In this document: positions 24,481 to 36,780 of the stretch, piece after piece
How positions within the stretch are numbered: position 1 is the first letter of the stretch
How the letters are laid out: every line of letters starts with the position of its first letter
Origin: Apoderus coryli
Taxonomy: Eukaryota; Arthropoda; Insecta; Coleoptera; Attelabidae
Direction of reading: 5' to 3'
Assembly (NCBI GenBank): GCA_911728435.2
Contig: OU452213.1
Coordinates: forward strand, 3,451,834 to 3,515,833
DNA length: 64,000 nucleotides
The notes under the pieces: model-generated
Seen by the model: only the letters and a program-made list of their open reading frames with translations
What the model was told of the DNA's origin: nothing
Databases searched by the model: none
Program-made: the position numbers and the translations under genes

Positions 24481-24839
24481 CATACAACACCACCACAACA
24501 GCAGCCGCCGGCTAGCTATATTGTTGTGTATTATTGTATTCGTTACACTCTGTACTATCACGTTGAAATGCAATCGAACGCCAAAATGCGCGAGCATTTT
24601 AAGGTATGTTGAAAATATTATAACGGTTTATTAGCAGTTCTGTTACCAGTTTTGTTTTGACGATACTTATACGATAATTGTAGTGCAATATCACGAACCG
24701 TTCGTTCTAACACACCCTGTATATTAATATGTTGTTTATAAACAATTATTATTGATATTACGTGGTATTATCTAAGTTTTTTTTTTAAATTAATGACAAT
24801 TAAGTAATAAACGTGGTTAAAATTTGAAGTGTTTTGAAA

Positions 24840-25002
24840 ATGACTGTAAACGACTTTAAAGAAACCTCATGTGCTACCGCTAGGCCTGTAATAGTTGATG
24901 ATGCTGATTTTGATGGGCAACCCGTAGTTGTTATTGAGCATAATTCCAGCAGAAATGAGCAGGATTGTGATAATGAGAATTTGTTAGGGAGAGTTTTAGA
25001 AG
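24840..25002 (+). CDS. E75: E75 alternative first coding exon
   Basis: ATG, 54 codons and one base, ending at donor TTAGAAG|GTGAGC in phase 1, so it reads in frame into the zinc-finger exon (LGRVLE-EFDGTT). The peptide starts MTVNDFKETSCATARPVIVD, is acidic, and contains DDADFDGQPVVVIEHNSS and NEQDCDNENLLGRVLE. The composition is clearly coding-like compared with its surroundings. A possible untranslated exon lies upstream at about 24480-24603, ending at donor TTTTAAG|GTATGT, but the acceptor before the ATG is weak. I do not assign an isoform letter. Distance to the zinc-finger exon is about 30.7 kb. Confidence 0.72.
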
Positions 25003-26098
25003 GTGAGCGTTTTCAATTTTATAAAAGTGTTGATTTTCTATGTATTTTTTTTAATGAAAGCCACTGTATAGTACCAATTTTGCGTGTCACCCTGTAGATT
25101 AATCATCGTATTATCCTAATGGAAGTTGTACTTTTAAATTTTGACCAAATTAGATAGGTATACCTACAGTGTCATAGTACTGTATTTGGGAAAACTATTT
25201 GTTTGACGTAGAATTTCTTATAGATAGGTACTAAATTTTTAAATGACAAATCTTATTGTTTTTCGTCTACAAAAAATACGTTTTGTCAAAACGCTAAAAA
25301 TATTGTTTATTTTGTGGTAAGAGGGACACCCTGTATACCTAGTTATTAATCGAATGTTATGCGGTTCCCATTTCTATTTCACTTGTTTTCACTTTTTAAT
25401 TATTGGTGATGCAGAACCGTATTACACGGTTTTTAGGTGGGTATAAACGACTGCATACCTAGTAGGTATTACATTACATACATTATTACAGTCGGTATGG
25501 AAGAAATAATAATATTTTATGAGTAACTAGGCCAAAAAGGACCTCGTTGGGAGGCTAGTTCATTTACCTCGGCCTTCAACATTTATAATATCTGTGTCTC
25601 TTTTGTCCTTTTCTATTTTCGGTCTTTGTTACGCATACACTTCACTTTGTTGGAATAACAAGTAGAGCCTACTATGCTGTTGTTTTACAAACAATTCAAT
25701 GTCGTAGGTAGTTTGTTAATAAAAATTAGGATATTAAAAAAACTAATTTAACTCTAAATGAAATTAAAAAACTTAACATTGTAGCATAAAATAACGTTTA
25801 GACACCTTCTTCAGGACTTTTTTCGCAAACATAAAAGCCATTGTATCTGTAGACTCCATAATTAATGCATAATACTTTGAGTCTTTCGTGCAACGACTTA
25901 TAACGAATTACGACGTGGATTATCAAGAACACACTATTAATTTGCCACTGTGAATAGCCGTCATTCTGTTAAAATATAATAATAATATTTATAAATCAAA
26001 CGACGTCAGTTCCACCAAATTCTTTATATGTATGTATTTTGTGAAGCTGACTCCTCTTCGTAATGGATTAATTGAAAAAAAAATATAAAAATAATAAT
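25003..26098 (+). other. E75 intron, no gene seen
   Basis: AT-rich intron with CACCCTGTA-type relics at about 25089 and 25330. No coding frame stands out. Confidence 0.5.
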
Positions 26099-26320
26099 TT
26101 AAGCTTTATTACGGTCGAACACTGCTATAATAGGCTGTATTTTTGCAACTTCGCGTGCCGCATGCGAATATCTCATATTAGCCTCATTCCAGGGTATCCC
26201 TTTTCCACAATATTCAATACAAAGTTTAATGGAAGTATTAACGAGGTCGAGTGTACCTTTGGACGAGACTAGTGCGTTCACCTCTACAGTTCATACGGCA
26301 ATTTTTTCAAGCGAATGTGG
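26099..26320 (-). pseudogene. Coding-like 3' exon or gene fragment, unrecognised
   Basis: The - strand frame reads VNALVSSKGTLDLVNTSIKL, CIEYCGKGIPWNEANMRYSH and AAREVAKIQPIIAVFDRNKA before a stop at 26099. The composition (balanced Ala, Val, Lys, Glu, few Asn or Phe runs) is unlike the AT-rich shadow frames around it. Upstream in the same frame HSLEKIAV continues after an in-frame TGA near 26290. This is therefore either the last exon of a nested gene (a possible acceptor GTAG lies just before it) or a piece of a processed pseudogene. I do not recognise the protein. Confidence 0.35.
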
Positions 26321-28025
26321 GGCAAGATGAAATTAAAACTGGAGGTTGATAGCGGCGTTGTCGGATTGCATACAATTACTTTTATTGGTTTCTCAAAAAA
26401 TTTTATTTAAAAAAAAAATGTGAAAAATTATATTGTAAAAATTGTGTTGGCACTTTTTTAAAAATTCAATCATGAGTTCTACGGCCTACTATGGTTTTGG
26501 TTTTATTTTTTACGACATTTTGCCATTAATAATGGTTTAAGTAGGCTGAATTTTAGCCTACTAATAATGTGAATTAAAAATAGTAAAAACTGGGTTATTG
26601 GGTTTATTTTTAACAAAACAGCTCGATCTTTGTAACGATTTCAAGTGAAAGTGATACAACCGTAATTGCGTATAATATTTAGTACTGCATTTCATGATAT
26701 GTTAATCGAAGTTTCACTCTCGATAGTAGGTAGGTACCTATTTTATGCTGAGACACGCGCAAGAGAAGAATCACTTTCGCTAAATTCTTAACTGGACGTT
26801 TACACGATGAGTTTGTTAAATAAAGTTTTATGAATTTTAGTATTATTATTTAGTAAATTATTTCGGTGACATGCTGTATATTAACAACTTATGCTAGCCT
26901 CACCGCAAGGCACGTGAAAAGTGACAACAACATATAAACTCTGCCACAAGTAAAATCAGGTCACCATAGCACCCAGTGCCAGGCTAGTACATTGACTCGC
27001 CAACTATAAAATTCAGTCGGGGTCACTAGTCTCACATCAAGGTGCCACCACACTTTATGTGTATAGGAATAGGCGTTAGCTCATGTGCTGTGAAATAGAA
27101 TGAGAACACAAGTGTGACAATCGAGGCCATTACGCTACCCTGATACAAGAGTAGGACGATGGCTTTTCTATTTTGAGGTCGCCGTATTATGTGTGTATGT
27201 GTGAGTGTAGGGATTTTTAACCTACGCCAACTATGATATCTAATATCTATATATAAACCATCCACGGCCGTTTAGATAGGTACCTATAGAATGGTTTAGT
27301 AAATTGCATATATACAGGGTGGATGAAAGAGAGTTAACATTAATAATAGGTTGGTCTAAATATATTTAATTAGTTTGTTTTGTTTTTAATGAATATATTG
27401 AGTTTTGTGTTGTACCTTCTAGATAGGTTATACACGGTGTGCTAAAATTAATTTTACGTAAGTATTTGTATTATAAAAAAGTAAATACTTTTTTTGGTAC
27501 AAAATTTTCTCAAAGGGGAGTAGGAGACCCATTAGTATAGTAGATGTTTTTTGTACAATGTAAATTTTGGTAATTGAACATTGTTGTTCATCATTGAAAA
27601 CATTAGTTTGCCAAATGTTTTCAACATAATAGAATAATACGGCTCATGTGTTTTCGTTTCGTTATGCGTTTAATGTAGGTACCTACCTATAAAGTAATAT
27701 TTTAAAAAGAGAAAGTCGTTGTCTTTGTTGGCGATGGCATGCCTTGAAGAAAGTGAGATGATTTTACTTTCACGCTGGCATATTTTGTTGGTCGTTGTCT
27801 CTTTGAGAAACTGGTTCTCTGACTGAGGTATTGATAAATAAAAATGTGGCTGTATCTTTTTTTTACCTAATGTACCTACAAATTTTGTTTCATAGAAAAG
27901 AAAATTAGTTAATAGACTCATGTGGACTGAGAAGTATGAGTAAAAGCTAAAAACACCCTTCTTTGCATCCGCTTTCTCATATTTGCTCTATTTGACTACC
28001 CACATGTTTCTCTATCTCATAGATA

Positions 28026-28482
28026 CAGGGGCATTCATTATATTTTGACCCGGCTTTTATGGATGTTAAAAAAAATTAAATCAAAAGCTGTAAGTACTTA
28101 GTATCTTTTAGATATATTGGAATTAAACAATTTATTTTGCAAAATTAATTAGGACATATATTTTAAATGGAACACCCTATATATGATAAGCTGACATGAA
28201 AGATATTTTTATTTTTATGTAAAAAAAGTGTAGGTTATTGGTATTAGCTTCAGCCTATACTTTTTTGAGATCAGAACAAAAATATCTTTAATTTTAGCTT
28301 ATATGGAGTGTTCCATTTAAAATTATATAAGGCCCAATTAATTTTGCAAAGTAATTTTTTTGATTTTAATTGTTCTAAAAGATACTACAGCAGACACCCT
28401 ACAACTTTTGTATTTATTTTTTTTCTATTATTCATAATAACGACTCTAGGTGGGTGTCAAAATATAATGAAAGACCCCCCTG
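28026..28482. mobile_element. Foldback element of 457 bp with TA flanks
   Basis: Both ends read inward as CAGGGG followed by (GG)TC/CA-TTCATTATATTTTGAC, and the element is flanked by TA at 28024-28025 and 28483-28484. Similarity between the two halves continues inward: AGTATCTTTTAG, then TTTTGCAAAATTAATT, then AAATGGAACACCCTATATAT against ATATGGAGTGTTCCATTT, then AAAGATATTTTTAT. Almost the whole element is thus one long imperfect hairpin. The TA target and CAGGG ends suggest a miniature Tc1/mariner-type element. No protein is encoded. Confidence 0.75.
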
Positions 28483-31198
28483 TATTTAATTGCATTGAGT
28501 TTTAGAACAGCCGATGTCAGTTGAGGGGTCAAACAACTTTTGTGTACTCCATTTAAGAGGACTGTTTGCGGTGCAACAACTTCTTTGAACTTTGCAGGGC
28601 AGTACTTGTAAAATACTCAGTCAGATGTTTAATTGCTTCAAGAAGATTGATTTCTCGTTGCGGGGTTAAGAGGCTATGTTCACCAATCTGTTCTTTAATA
28701 TCGTATACAGGCAGTTTCAGAAATAAATCTATTTCCGTTGTATAGATAGATTAATTTCATTTTTGATCCTACTACTAATATGCCATCTACTTTGGCGTAC
28801 CCTGTATAGGCATGCAACGTAAGTTTCGTTAAAAATTAATGCAACCACAAGAGTCTTGACCTGCAAAACGGTCTTTCAACTTGTGCATGCATATATTTGG
28901 GCCGCACTCTCGATTAGTTACGTCATCGTAGTGTATAATTTGCCAGGGACGTAACTAGGTGTATAAACATAAATACAAATTTATTATTTTTTGTGGCAAT
29001 CGAAATAATTAATACGAACTTTTCTATTTTTATAGTCCATATTGAAAAACGGCGGTCGTCGCGTGCATGGTTACCTACCTACACCTTATCATTTGAAGCG
29101 AGGATGTGTTTGAGCTCTATCTGCTACTTTTTCCTTTACTTTTGAAAATAATGTTCATCACAAAAAAAAAACCGCTTAATTTACGAAATGGTAGAAAGAT
29201 AATATGAATTGTATTCCATACCATATGAATGACCCTGTATACTGACCCATATTAATTCTTTTTCAGTGGCCTTCGTAACAGTTATCGAACTTTGCCAACA
29301 GATAACCTTTATCGAAATGCAATAATGCACTCTAGAGTTTAGTTAGAGAGAGGTGGTTTTGTTAATTTCAGTTTTGTTATTCCAATAGATTTTTTTTTTC
29401 TTGTGTTCTTGTATTGTATGTTGTTCTCAACAAACTACCCCTTTTCTATGTGTATAAAAATAATATTAACAATCAAATTTGTTTGCCTATACAGGGTGAT
29501 TCACATATTTGTATTTACGAGAGGGATTTGAAAAGTCTTCATTCTACTCAGATAGAGAAATATAATAAGAGCCCTGCGTTACTGACCGAGGACAAATATT
29601 ATGTCTCTTAAATGTGGAAGGCGGCAACAACCACGTGTTTGGTGGTTCTTTTAGTGCAGTCTTGCCATCTTAACAACAGTCGCCGTTTTGAAATAAACAA
29701 CTTATCTTGTTGTTAACCCCGATATTATGTTTATGGTACTTAATTGTTGAAAAAAATTATTCGCAATGGTTGGGTTCATTGACCATTATTATAAAATTGA
29801 TGAAAGAAAGCCTTGAATAACGTTGCTTATATAAATATACGATATATGTCTTGTAATAGTATGTATTTAGACTTGATTTTAATTTCACTGGTATAATTTT
29901 TTCATCTATGATAAAACAAACACCTCCACAACGCACCCTCGTATCTACAAACCCCAAAAAAAAATGTATATATTCAAATATGTTTAAAATTCAAAGGTAT
30001 GAAAAGTTCTGATGGTTCTTGAATGTGTTATAGTAAATCAATAACCTAAATTCTTGAATAAATTTTGTAGTCAAGCATTGTTTACTATTACAACACTGTT
30101 CAAGAGGTAAAAGTCTTCTTTATTATTTTTAAATGTGCAAAACACTTTCTATTTCATTTTTGCTTTTGCAATCATCGTTGCTTATTGCAATAATTGCAAA
30201 GTTACTGTCTTACATATACAGGGTGGTCCGTTAATTAATGGAGAAACAGTGTTAGTAGATTGGCTTTGAATGTGGAAAAAACTGAGTACGTCACTGTAGT
30301 ATATAATCTCGAAAAAGTAGCCAAGACAACCCTATGTCTGCTCATTTAATGGAAAAAAAATATCCTAGTGAAATTGGCATTTAATTAAAAGGACATTAAA
30401 TTATTTTTTTACCTAATAATCCTGATATTGGCATTTGCACGCGCTCAACAATCTGATCCAGTTGGAAATGTCAAAGGTTCCGATAATTTTCCCAATAAAT
30501 ATTAATGAAAATCACGAATGCAGCCTTGTGACTGCGTAGGTTAGATGTACAGGGTATGCGTTCTTATGGGAACACCCCGTATTTGAAGAGAGATAGAAAA
30601 AAATTAACCAAGGTGTCCGGAGCTCAAATTTAACGAGAGAACCACTGGCGCAAACAAAACTTTGCTATCTCCTATCGTTTGGCCGCTAGAGGGCGATTCT
30701 TAAATTTCGTCGATTAACTTTCTTCCTTATGCACTGTTTTCTGTAGAGTTCATTGCAATAGGCAGGTTTTTACACCCTGTAAGCCTACTGGTATGCTCTA
30801 GGCATGTTGTTTCTCTTGATCTTATAATTTCCGTCAATTTCTCCACTAATGTGTTCACCTAGATAATTGAATAAACATTATTACACTTCTTGCCAATTTG
30901 TGATGCCCTGTATATACTACAATAATTTTCATCGGAAAACAAAGCTGCTCAGAATAAAAACCACCCCGATTAGGGTGAATTACCCCCTTGTATATATTTG
31001 TATCAGTATTTGAATGTGACGCAGTCGCTCTACGGAAGCCGCCCACATGCTATTTTTTTCTCCCCCAAAGTTAAACAACCCTATGAAGCGCAACAAGAGA
31101 TACTTCAGTTTATCAAAGACTTTCTCCAATCCAATTTGAAATAGTTGCTAAGTATTGTTACTTGTATACAGATTTAAAAGAAGTTTTTCTTTGAAAAA
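28483..31198 (+). other. E75 intron, no gene seen
   Basis: AT-rich intron with several TACAGGGTG/CACCCTGTA ends (about 28799, 29231, 29491, 30219, 30549, 30773) and a T-run near 29391. No supported coding frame until the candidate exon at 31199. Confidence 0.5.
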
Positions 31199-31268
31199 AT
31201 GCCGTATGAAAGTATGAAAATGTCAGATCTTCGAAGGGCTTTGCCGAGGATACGCATCATTCCTCCAG
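31199..31268 (+). CDS. E75: Candidate E75 alternative first exon
   Basis: ATG in a good context (AAAAAATG), 23 codons and one base, ending at donor CCTCCAG|GTAGAT in phase 1. The peptide MPYESMKMSDLRRALPRIRI plus IPP is basic and coding-like, and would read [13 protein letters not shown] after splicing to 55727. The phase matches the other E75 first exons. Three in-frame ATGs (codons 1, 6 and 8) occur. A possible initiator ACTTCAGTTT lies about 95 bp upstream. The short length means chance cannot be excluded, but the Arg/Pro-rich sequence is unusual for this AT-rich intron. Confidence 0.5.
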
Positions 31269-32979
31269 GTAGATATTTTTAATTATTTTTTATATTTATG
31301 AACATTTAAGTTCTGGCGTAATTCTTAATCTTTTTATATTTCATGTTGAAGATTTCTTACTACCAGCAAATATTCCAAAAATAAAATCTCCAACTTTTTT
31401 AGTAGTTTAGAGTCGAGTTTTTCTGGTTATATTTGTGGAAATACTGTATATTAGTTAAGTATTATTTAAAAGGCAATGCACCAAAGTTGCCGAACTTTGA
31501 AATTAAGATTTCCTAACGAACAATCAAGAAATAAAATGTATTTTTAATAAATAATACAAAAATATTATTTTAATTTGAATTTCCTTTTAGTATTGTAAAT
31601 TTCCCACGATTTGGCATCACTGTATTAATGTTAAATAATAAAACTTCATTTGCCTAGGTAGGTACCTATAATAATATAAGACTGCTTAAATAAATTCAAA
31701 GCAAGATATTGCGCGCCATCTCTTACGATCGGGTCATAACAACAACATGTATATTTAAATACGCGATCGCTAGATAGCGCTAGGTTTAAAAAAGCCATAC
31801 ACAGTGTATATAAAATATTTTTTAGGAATAATAAATAAATATACCCGGTGATTCAAATGTATAATATTATGTTTTGAGAATTGGGGTACATTTCTACTTA
31901 AATAATAATTAGGTATTATTAATTATTTCAAATGGAACAGCTTAGTTATTATTATGTTTTTGGGATACTTACGAGGGGCGTTTTTAAAGTAATCGTGCAT
32001 CTTGCACTGACCTTTCTCAGGCTAAGATGATGATCATGCATCGTTTTAAAAATGGTTGTAGTTGGATCATTTTTGCGACCTGTTTCGTCTTGAAAAAACC
32101 CATGCCACTTTGTTTTTCCCATAAAACCGATGACCTTTCAGCCTAAAAATAAATTCCTCAAGACCTCATCCAATGTTCAGAATAAAATAAATGCATGTTT
32201 TAAAGAAGATCATCCTGTATATGAAATATAAGTTATTCCACTTGTTTTTGAGTTTTAAATGACTCTTCTGCACTCGATATATATATATATATATTATAAG
32301 GTAAACGTCTAAAAGCACGACAGCAAAGTACAAATAATAATAATACACATACACACAGAGAGATACGTAAGCGAAGTGGGATGTAATATATACGATACCT
32401 AACCTACCTATAAGAAATAGCCAAGCAAAAGGTGTATCAGCCTTCAATCGAGGTTACTCACACTACAATATTGCGGATTTTGACCCCATTTGCGGTTAGG
32501 AACCTTTTGCGACCTCTTTTACCCAACATATAACACTTGGCTTTATATGCTTTCATGAATATTACATACTTAGTTAGTTCTAGATGTTAGAGCAGTTCTA
32601 TTTAATGTTGACAATTAAGTTTTTTTTATTCTGTTTTGTTATTGCTACTGATGATGGCACTGGATTAGTTCCGAAACATTTTTGGCTGACTAGACTAGAC
32701 TAGTTTTTCAAAGAAACGTTTCTGTTCGTTCAACTTTGTATGAGCATAATCGAGGGATGCAAGCCCATCAAAATCGGTCAATTACAGCGTTCGAAATAGG
32801 GGGCTAAACACATTTTTATTGATATTACAGTCTCAATTATAATTTTAGGCCGTTAAAATTGAGCTTGAGCTGTGTTTAGGGATAATAAGAATTTATTATT
32901 AAAGAAAAGCCCAAATTTTGTTAAAATACTATTAAAAATAAAGGGATTATAATGATAGTAATACGATAAAATGTGACAT
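31269..32979 (+). other. E75 intron, no gene seen
   Basis: AT-rich intron with a TA microsatellite at about 32278-32295 and a mariner-like end ACGAGGGGCGTTTTTAAAGT at 31974. A hammerhead-like motif lies at 32648-32680. No coding frame. Confidence 0.5.
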
Positions 32980-33065
32980 CCGCCCATAGCCTAGGGTATA
33001 GTACGTTCTTCTCTCGTTGCAGGGATACGAGTTCGATTCCTCGTTGGTACGATCGATTTTTTTAA
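32980..33065 (+). repeat. tRNA-like sequence with Pol III boxes, probable SINE head or tRNA pseudogene
   Basis: An A-box match TAGCCTAGGGTA at 32987 and a B-box match AGTTCGATTCC at 33030 are 43 bases apart, the spacing of a real tRNA. A run of T follows at about 33056, a Pol III terminator. The acceptor stem (first seven bases against TGGTACG) does not pair and the T-arm is imperfect, so this is not a functional tRNA by inspection. It is better read as the head of a tRNA-derived SINE or a decayed tRNA. Confidence 0.5.
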
Positions 33066-33645
33066 TTTTTACAATAGGAATTTTTTTGTAATTGCCTTTT
33101 ATCGTTGTACTGTGTTAGCAGAAATGTAATAATCATGCGATTTATTATAATTAGCATTATACCTACTATATTGCGTAATGTGCGCGTGGCACGGCGAGTA
33201 AATATGTACAAATAATGGGGAAGAGTCAACAACCACATTCATCCAGTCGTTCAGTGCCAGTGCCCTGTTTGCGGTTCACTCACCTGACTTATTATACACA
33301 TTATACTACAGTGTTTCCACTGCGTAACACATCCTTTTCACTTAGAACGACCGTTTTCTCTTAGACTACAATTTGGAACAACCTGAAAATCTCGCGTAGT
33401 ATTTAGGTTGACACGGCCAAGTCGGCTAAAGTGTTTTCAAGAATCTAGTACTTCCGGTTATACCGGAAGTGGGTGTCAACTTCCTTATTTTAAATACGAC
33501 CCTATATAAATTACGTTTTGTTTGGATTCTACTTGTAATTCTATATAATATGTTATACCAATGTCCAGCCGTTTTTGACATATTTGAAGTTTTATGTCAA
33601 AAGTGACATTTGCAGATTATTTTTTATTATATGGAAGCTTTAATA

Positions 33646-34333
33646 CGAGGCATGTTTTTTAAGTAAGTACCGTTTTGGAATTAAAAAAAGACGTGCAAAG
33701 ATATCGCAATAATTTTATTTTTACATGAAAGCCTGTACCTTAATCTACTTTTCTACATAATTTCAGTGAATCTTGAGGCACTTGTCATAACGTGGCACCA
33801 GTTTTTGAATACCCTCCTCATAAAATTCTGCCGCCTGACTTGTTTGTTCCAAAAATGTTGACGGATTTGCACAAAACCCAACGTTGACTTTCCTTGAGCG
33901 GTACCACAATGAAGGTGAAGATTTTTTAGACCAAATTGTTACTGGTGACGAAACATGGGTGGCCTACGTCACACCAGAATCGAAACAACAATCCATGGAA
34001 TGGCGACATTCATCATCACCCAAAAGAGTGAAGTTTAAGCAAACAATTTCTGCCGGGAAAATCATGTGCACAGTTTTTTGGGACAGAAAAGGAGTATTGC
34101 TAGTGGAGTTTCTGCCTCGTAATGAGACAATCAATGCAAGTCAGGCGGCAGAATTTTATGAGGAGGGTATTCAAAAACTGGTGCCACGTTATGACAAGTG
34201 CCTCAATATTCACGGAAATTATGTAGAAAAGTAGATTAAGGTACAGGCTTTCATGTAAAAAGAAAATTATTGCGATATCTTTGCGCGTCTTTTTTTAATT
34301 CCAAAACGGTACTTACTTAAAAAACATGCCTCG
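33646..34333 (+). mobile_element. Mariner derivative converted into a foldback with 197-bp arms
   Basis: Flanked by TA (33644-33645 and 34334-34335). Ends read CGAGGCATGTTTTTTAAGTA inward from both sides. The left arm 33646-33842 is an almost exact inverted copy of the right arm 34137-34333. The right arm is the natural 3' end of the transposase gene (EEGIQKLVPRYDKC...NYVEK and stop), so the left arm is a copy of the 3' end placed at the 5' side. The normal 5' end with the helix-turn-helix region is gone. The 294-bp loop carries part of the transposase. Confidence 0.88.
33884..34234 (+). pseudogene. Mariner transposase fragment, catalytic domain internally deleted
   Basis: The frame reads FLERYHNEGEDFLDQIVTGDET then WVAYVTPESKQQSMEWRHSS. 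This holds the first catalytic Asp (in TGDETW) and the conserved WRHSSSPK region. It continues AGKIMCTVFWDRKGVLLVEF and then, after NETINA, jumps directly to the C-terminal EFYEEGIQKLVPRYDKC. The HDNA-type and SPD-type segments with the second and third catalytic Asp are missing, as is the N-terminal DNA-binding region. It cannot be active. The frame is otherwise open, suggesting fairly recent loss. Confidence 0.85.
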
Positions 34334-34335
34334 TA

Positions 34336-35551
34336 GTTTAATTTGTTGGGATATCCTAGTAGTTATAGACCCACTTTAGGCGCCTATGTATATTTTTTTT
34401 TAAGATATTAATACAGGGTATTTGAAAAAGAGGGTATAAAATCAAATTGAAAACCCTCAATTTTTATATTTTTTTGCATTAAAAATAAGGGCAAGTTTAT
34501 TAAAGTTTTCCCTGCCTAAGTACTACACCAGATTTTGAGTTCTTTAGTTTTACCAGTGGCGTGCGTACGGAGAATGATTTCCATTTTGTTAAAGCTAAAA
34601 ATAGTACGCTAGTGGTTTTTTTAGGTCCTTGTTCAATATTAGAGTAAAAATCGGATTAATTACGCGCCACCATCCAGTAATAAAGTACAGGGAGGTCCAA
34701 ATTGAAGGTTTACTAACCCTTTCATAAAATTCGCTCGACATTAAACTAAAGTAATACAAAACGGTAGCAACTCGGTATTGCATTATTCACGAGCGTTAAT
34801 TCTTTTTGTATTTTCGTGTCATAACATTAAAAAATTCTTAGAAGTGAATGTTGTTTAAATACAACAACAATAACAACAAAATAGAAAAATTGTAAACAAA
34901 CTATACAATAAGCAACTAAGCGATAAGTGGGTCTCGGTGAATGACTTTCGTTTCGACCAACAACGCTTGACTTGAATTTTTTTTTAATTCAAAAGCAATT
35001 CGTTTGCTTATCACAACTAGAGGCCCATGGATTTTAATTCAAAAACGGTTTTACATATTTTTTTTTTCAAATTCAGTGACCGATATGGCCTTTAAAAAGG
35101 TCATATTTTGACATAAACAATGTTTTTAGAAATTAACCAGTTATGTGTAACTGGTCTTGAAGCACCGGGTTAGATTCTAGAGCTAAAATTAGCACTAGAA
35201 GTCATGTAGGTGTATACGTATTTGCTGAAGTCGACGAACTTGTAGTACAAAGTGTATGAACTCTGATATTACATGGCAAGGAAAAGAAAATGTAAAAAGA
35301 AAGAGCCGCAGAAGGGTAAATGCACTTGTTGGTTCGTGTCAGTGAGATAAATTTTGTATTAGTTTTAGTATATGAAGAAGTGTGCAGTCGTAAAGTGAGA
35401 GGTTATTATAACTTGCTAACAGAGCGTACGACGAACCTTATATTATACGGACACCGTTAACTTACTGCAGCGAAATGCATAGGTACATACCTAGTTGGTT
35501 TAGTAAAGTTCAATGAAAGGAAAAAGGAGTTTCAAATAAAGGATTACCAAG
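34336..35551 (+). other. E75 intron, no supported gene
   Basis: AT-rich intron with a TACAGGGTATTT end at about 34413. A short ATG frame at 35273-35315 (MARKRKCKKKEPQK) ends at a possible donor in phase 1; it is too short to call and is discussed as a finding. Confidence 0.45.
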
Positions 35552-36370
35552 TACAGGGTGCGGCAACATAACTTCCTTATTTCAAAACGCAATAAAACCC
35601 ATTTTATGGAGTAGAAGTTTTTATTATTTTCTTAAATAATGTAGGTACATATGTAAAGTTTTCCTTCAAACAGTTTTAAAAATTATGTCAGGTAGGTGAC
35701 GTCCTCCATTGTCGATACACTGAATAAGCCGATTTCTGGCATTTGTCATAACCCTTTCCAGCATGGAGCTGGTATGTTAACCATTTCGGCCCGGATGTTG
35801 GTTTTGAGATCTTCTAGGGTTCTTGGACGATTGATATAAACACGGGATTTCAAAAATCCCCATAAAAATCCACCTCCAAATCACCGCTGATTGAGATTAG
35901 GCGCCCCCGAAAGTGTTCCCTCAAAACAGCAATTGATACCCTTGAAGTGTGAGCCGTGGCGCCGTCTTGTTGAAGCCAATCGACCACGAAATTCAATTTT
36001 TAAGTCGAGGAAAAAAAAATGGTAATGAAGATCATCGTGAAGAATTCGCCTCACTGAACGAGCGGAAAGTCTTAGGACAGATGCATGTTTGCAAGCAGAA
36101 CGCCGTGGGGATCGCAATATTGAGGCTCTCACAGCTTCAATGTTTTCAGGTGTTCAGGGCTGAGGGACTCCAATTTCTTCGTCTCGTCACACTCGCGCTT
36201 TGTCTGAATGTAAAGACCCATGTAACTATTGATTTCCGATCTGGCACAGGCTCTAAATCGATTTCGAAAGGCACGCTGATTTGCGATCACAGAACGTCCA
36301 TTCGAAAAGCACCCCTCGCCGGCAAATGCACGTTGCTTATTGTTCTTAGTTTTTAGTTCTTAGGTTGAAC
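35552..36370 (-). mobile_element. Decayed Tc1/mariner-type element with transposase pieces
   Basis: The left end is TACAGGGTGCGGCAACATAA at 35552. The - strand then encodes, in broken order of frames, a helix-turn-helix region (NIEAVRASILRSPRRSACKH and LRLSARSVRRILHDDLHYH, about 36150-36010). It also encodes a second catalytic Asp region (DWLQQDGATAHTSR, about 35990) and the C-terminal part (WGFLKSRVYINRPRTLEDL, about 35860-35800). The segment with the first Asp and most of the third-Asp region are deleted. No matching right-hand CACCCTGTA terminus is present, so the right end is truncated near 36370. This also explains the family origin of many solitary CAGGGTG ends in the window. Confidence 0.75.
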
Positions 36371-36780
36371 TCGTAAAAGGTCGAATGATTCATACATTTT
36401 TTGACATATTATGGCGAATTGTACAATAATTATTTTTATTTGCAATAATTGCATACCAATATGGTACTTAGTGCTATTCAAATTCACAACGGCATTTCAC
36501 CGAGTTGATTGACTTGGTAGGTACTACTTTGATTTATGGACATTTCCAAGTAGTTATTATTTATACTATACAGGGTGATTCACCAGCAATAGTCTGTCAG
36601 TATGGACTAGCAGGCATAAAATTATCTGGAAATGACGGTATAGTTGCCCTGAATTTGATACGATATGGTATAGTGAATGATCTTTATACGATGTCAAAAA
36701 AGGGAGAAGACAGTGTCCAATAGGTTTGTATAGAATCGTCCTCAAATGATCGAGCTACAGTGAGATAGAGGCATATATAA

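Noticed and set aside
32980..33052. Functional tRNA gene
   Set aside because: A and B boxes are well spaced but the acceptor stem does not pair and the T-arm is imperfect.
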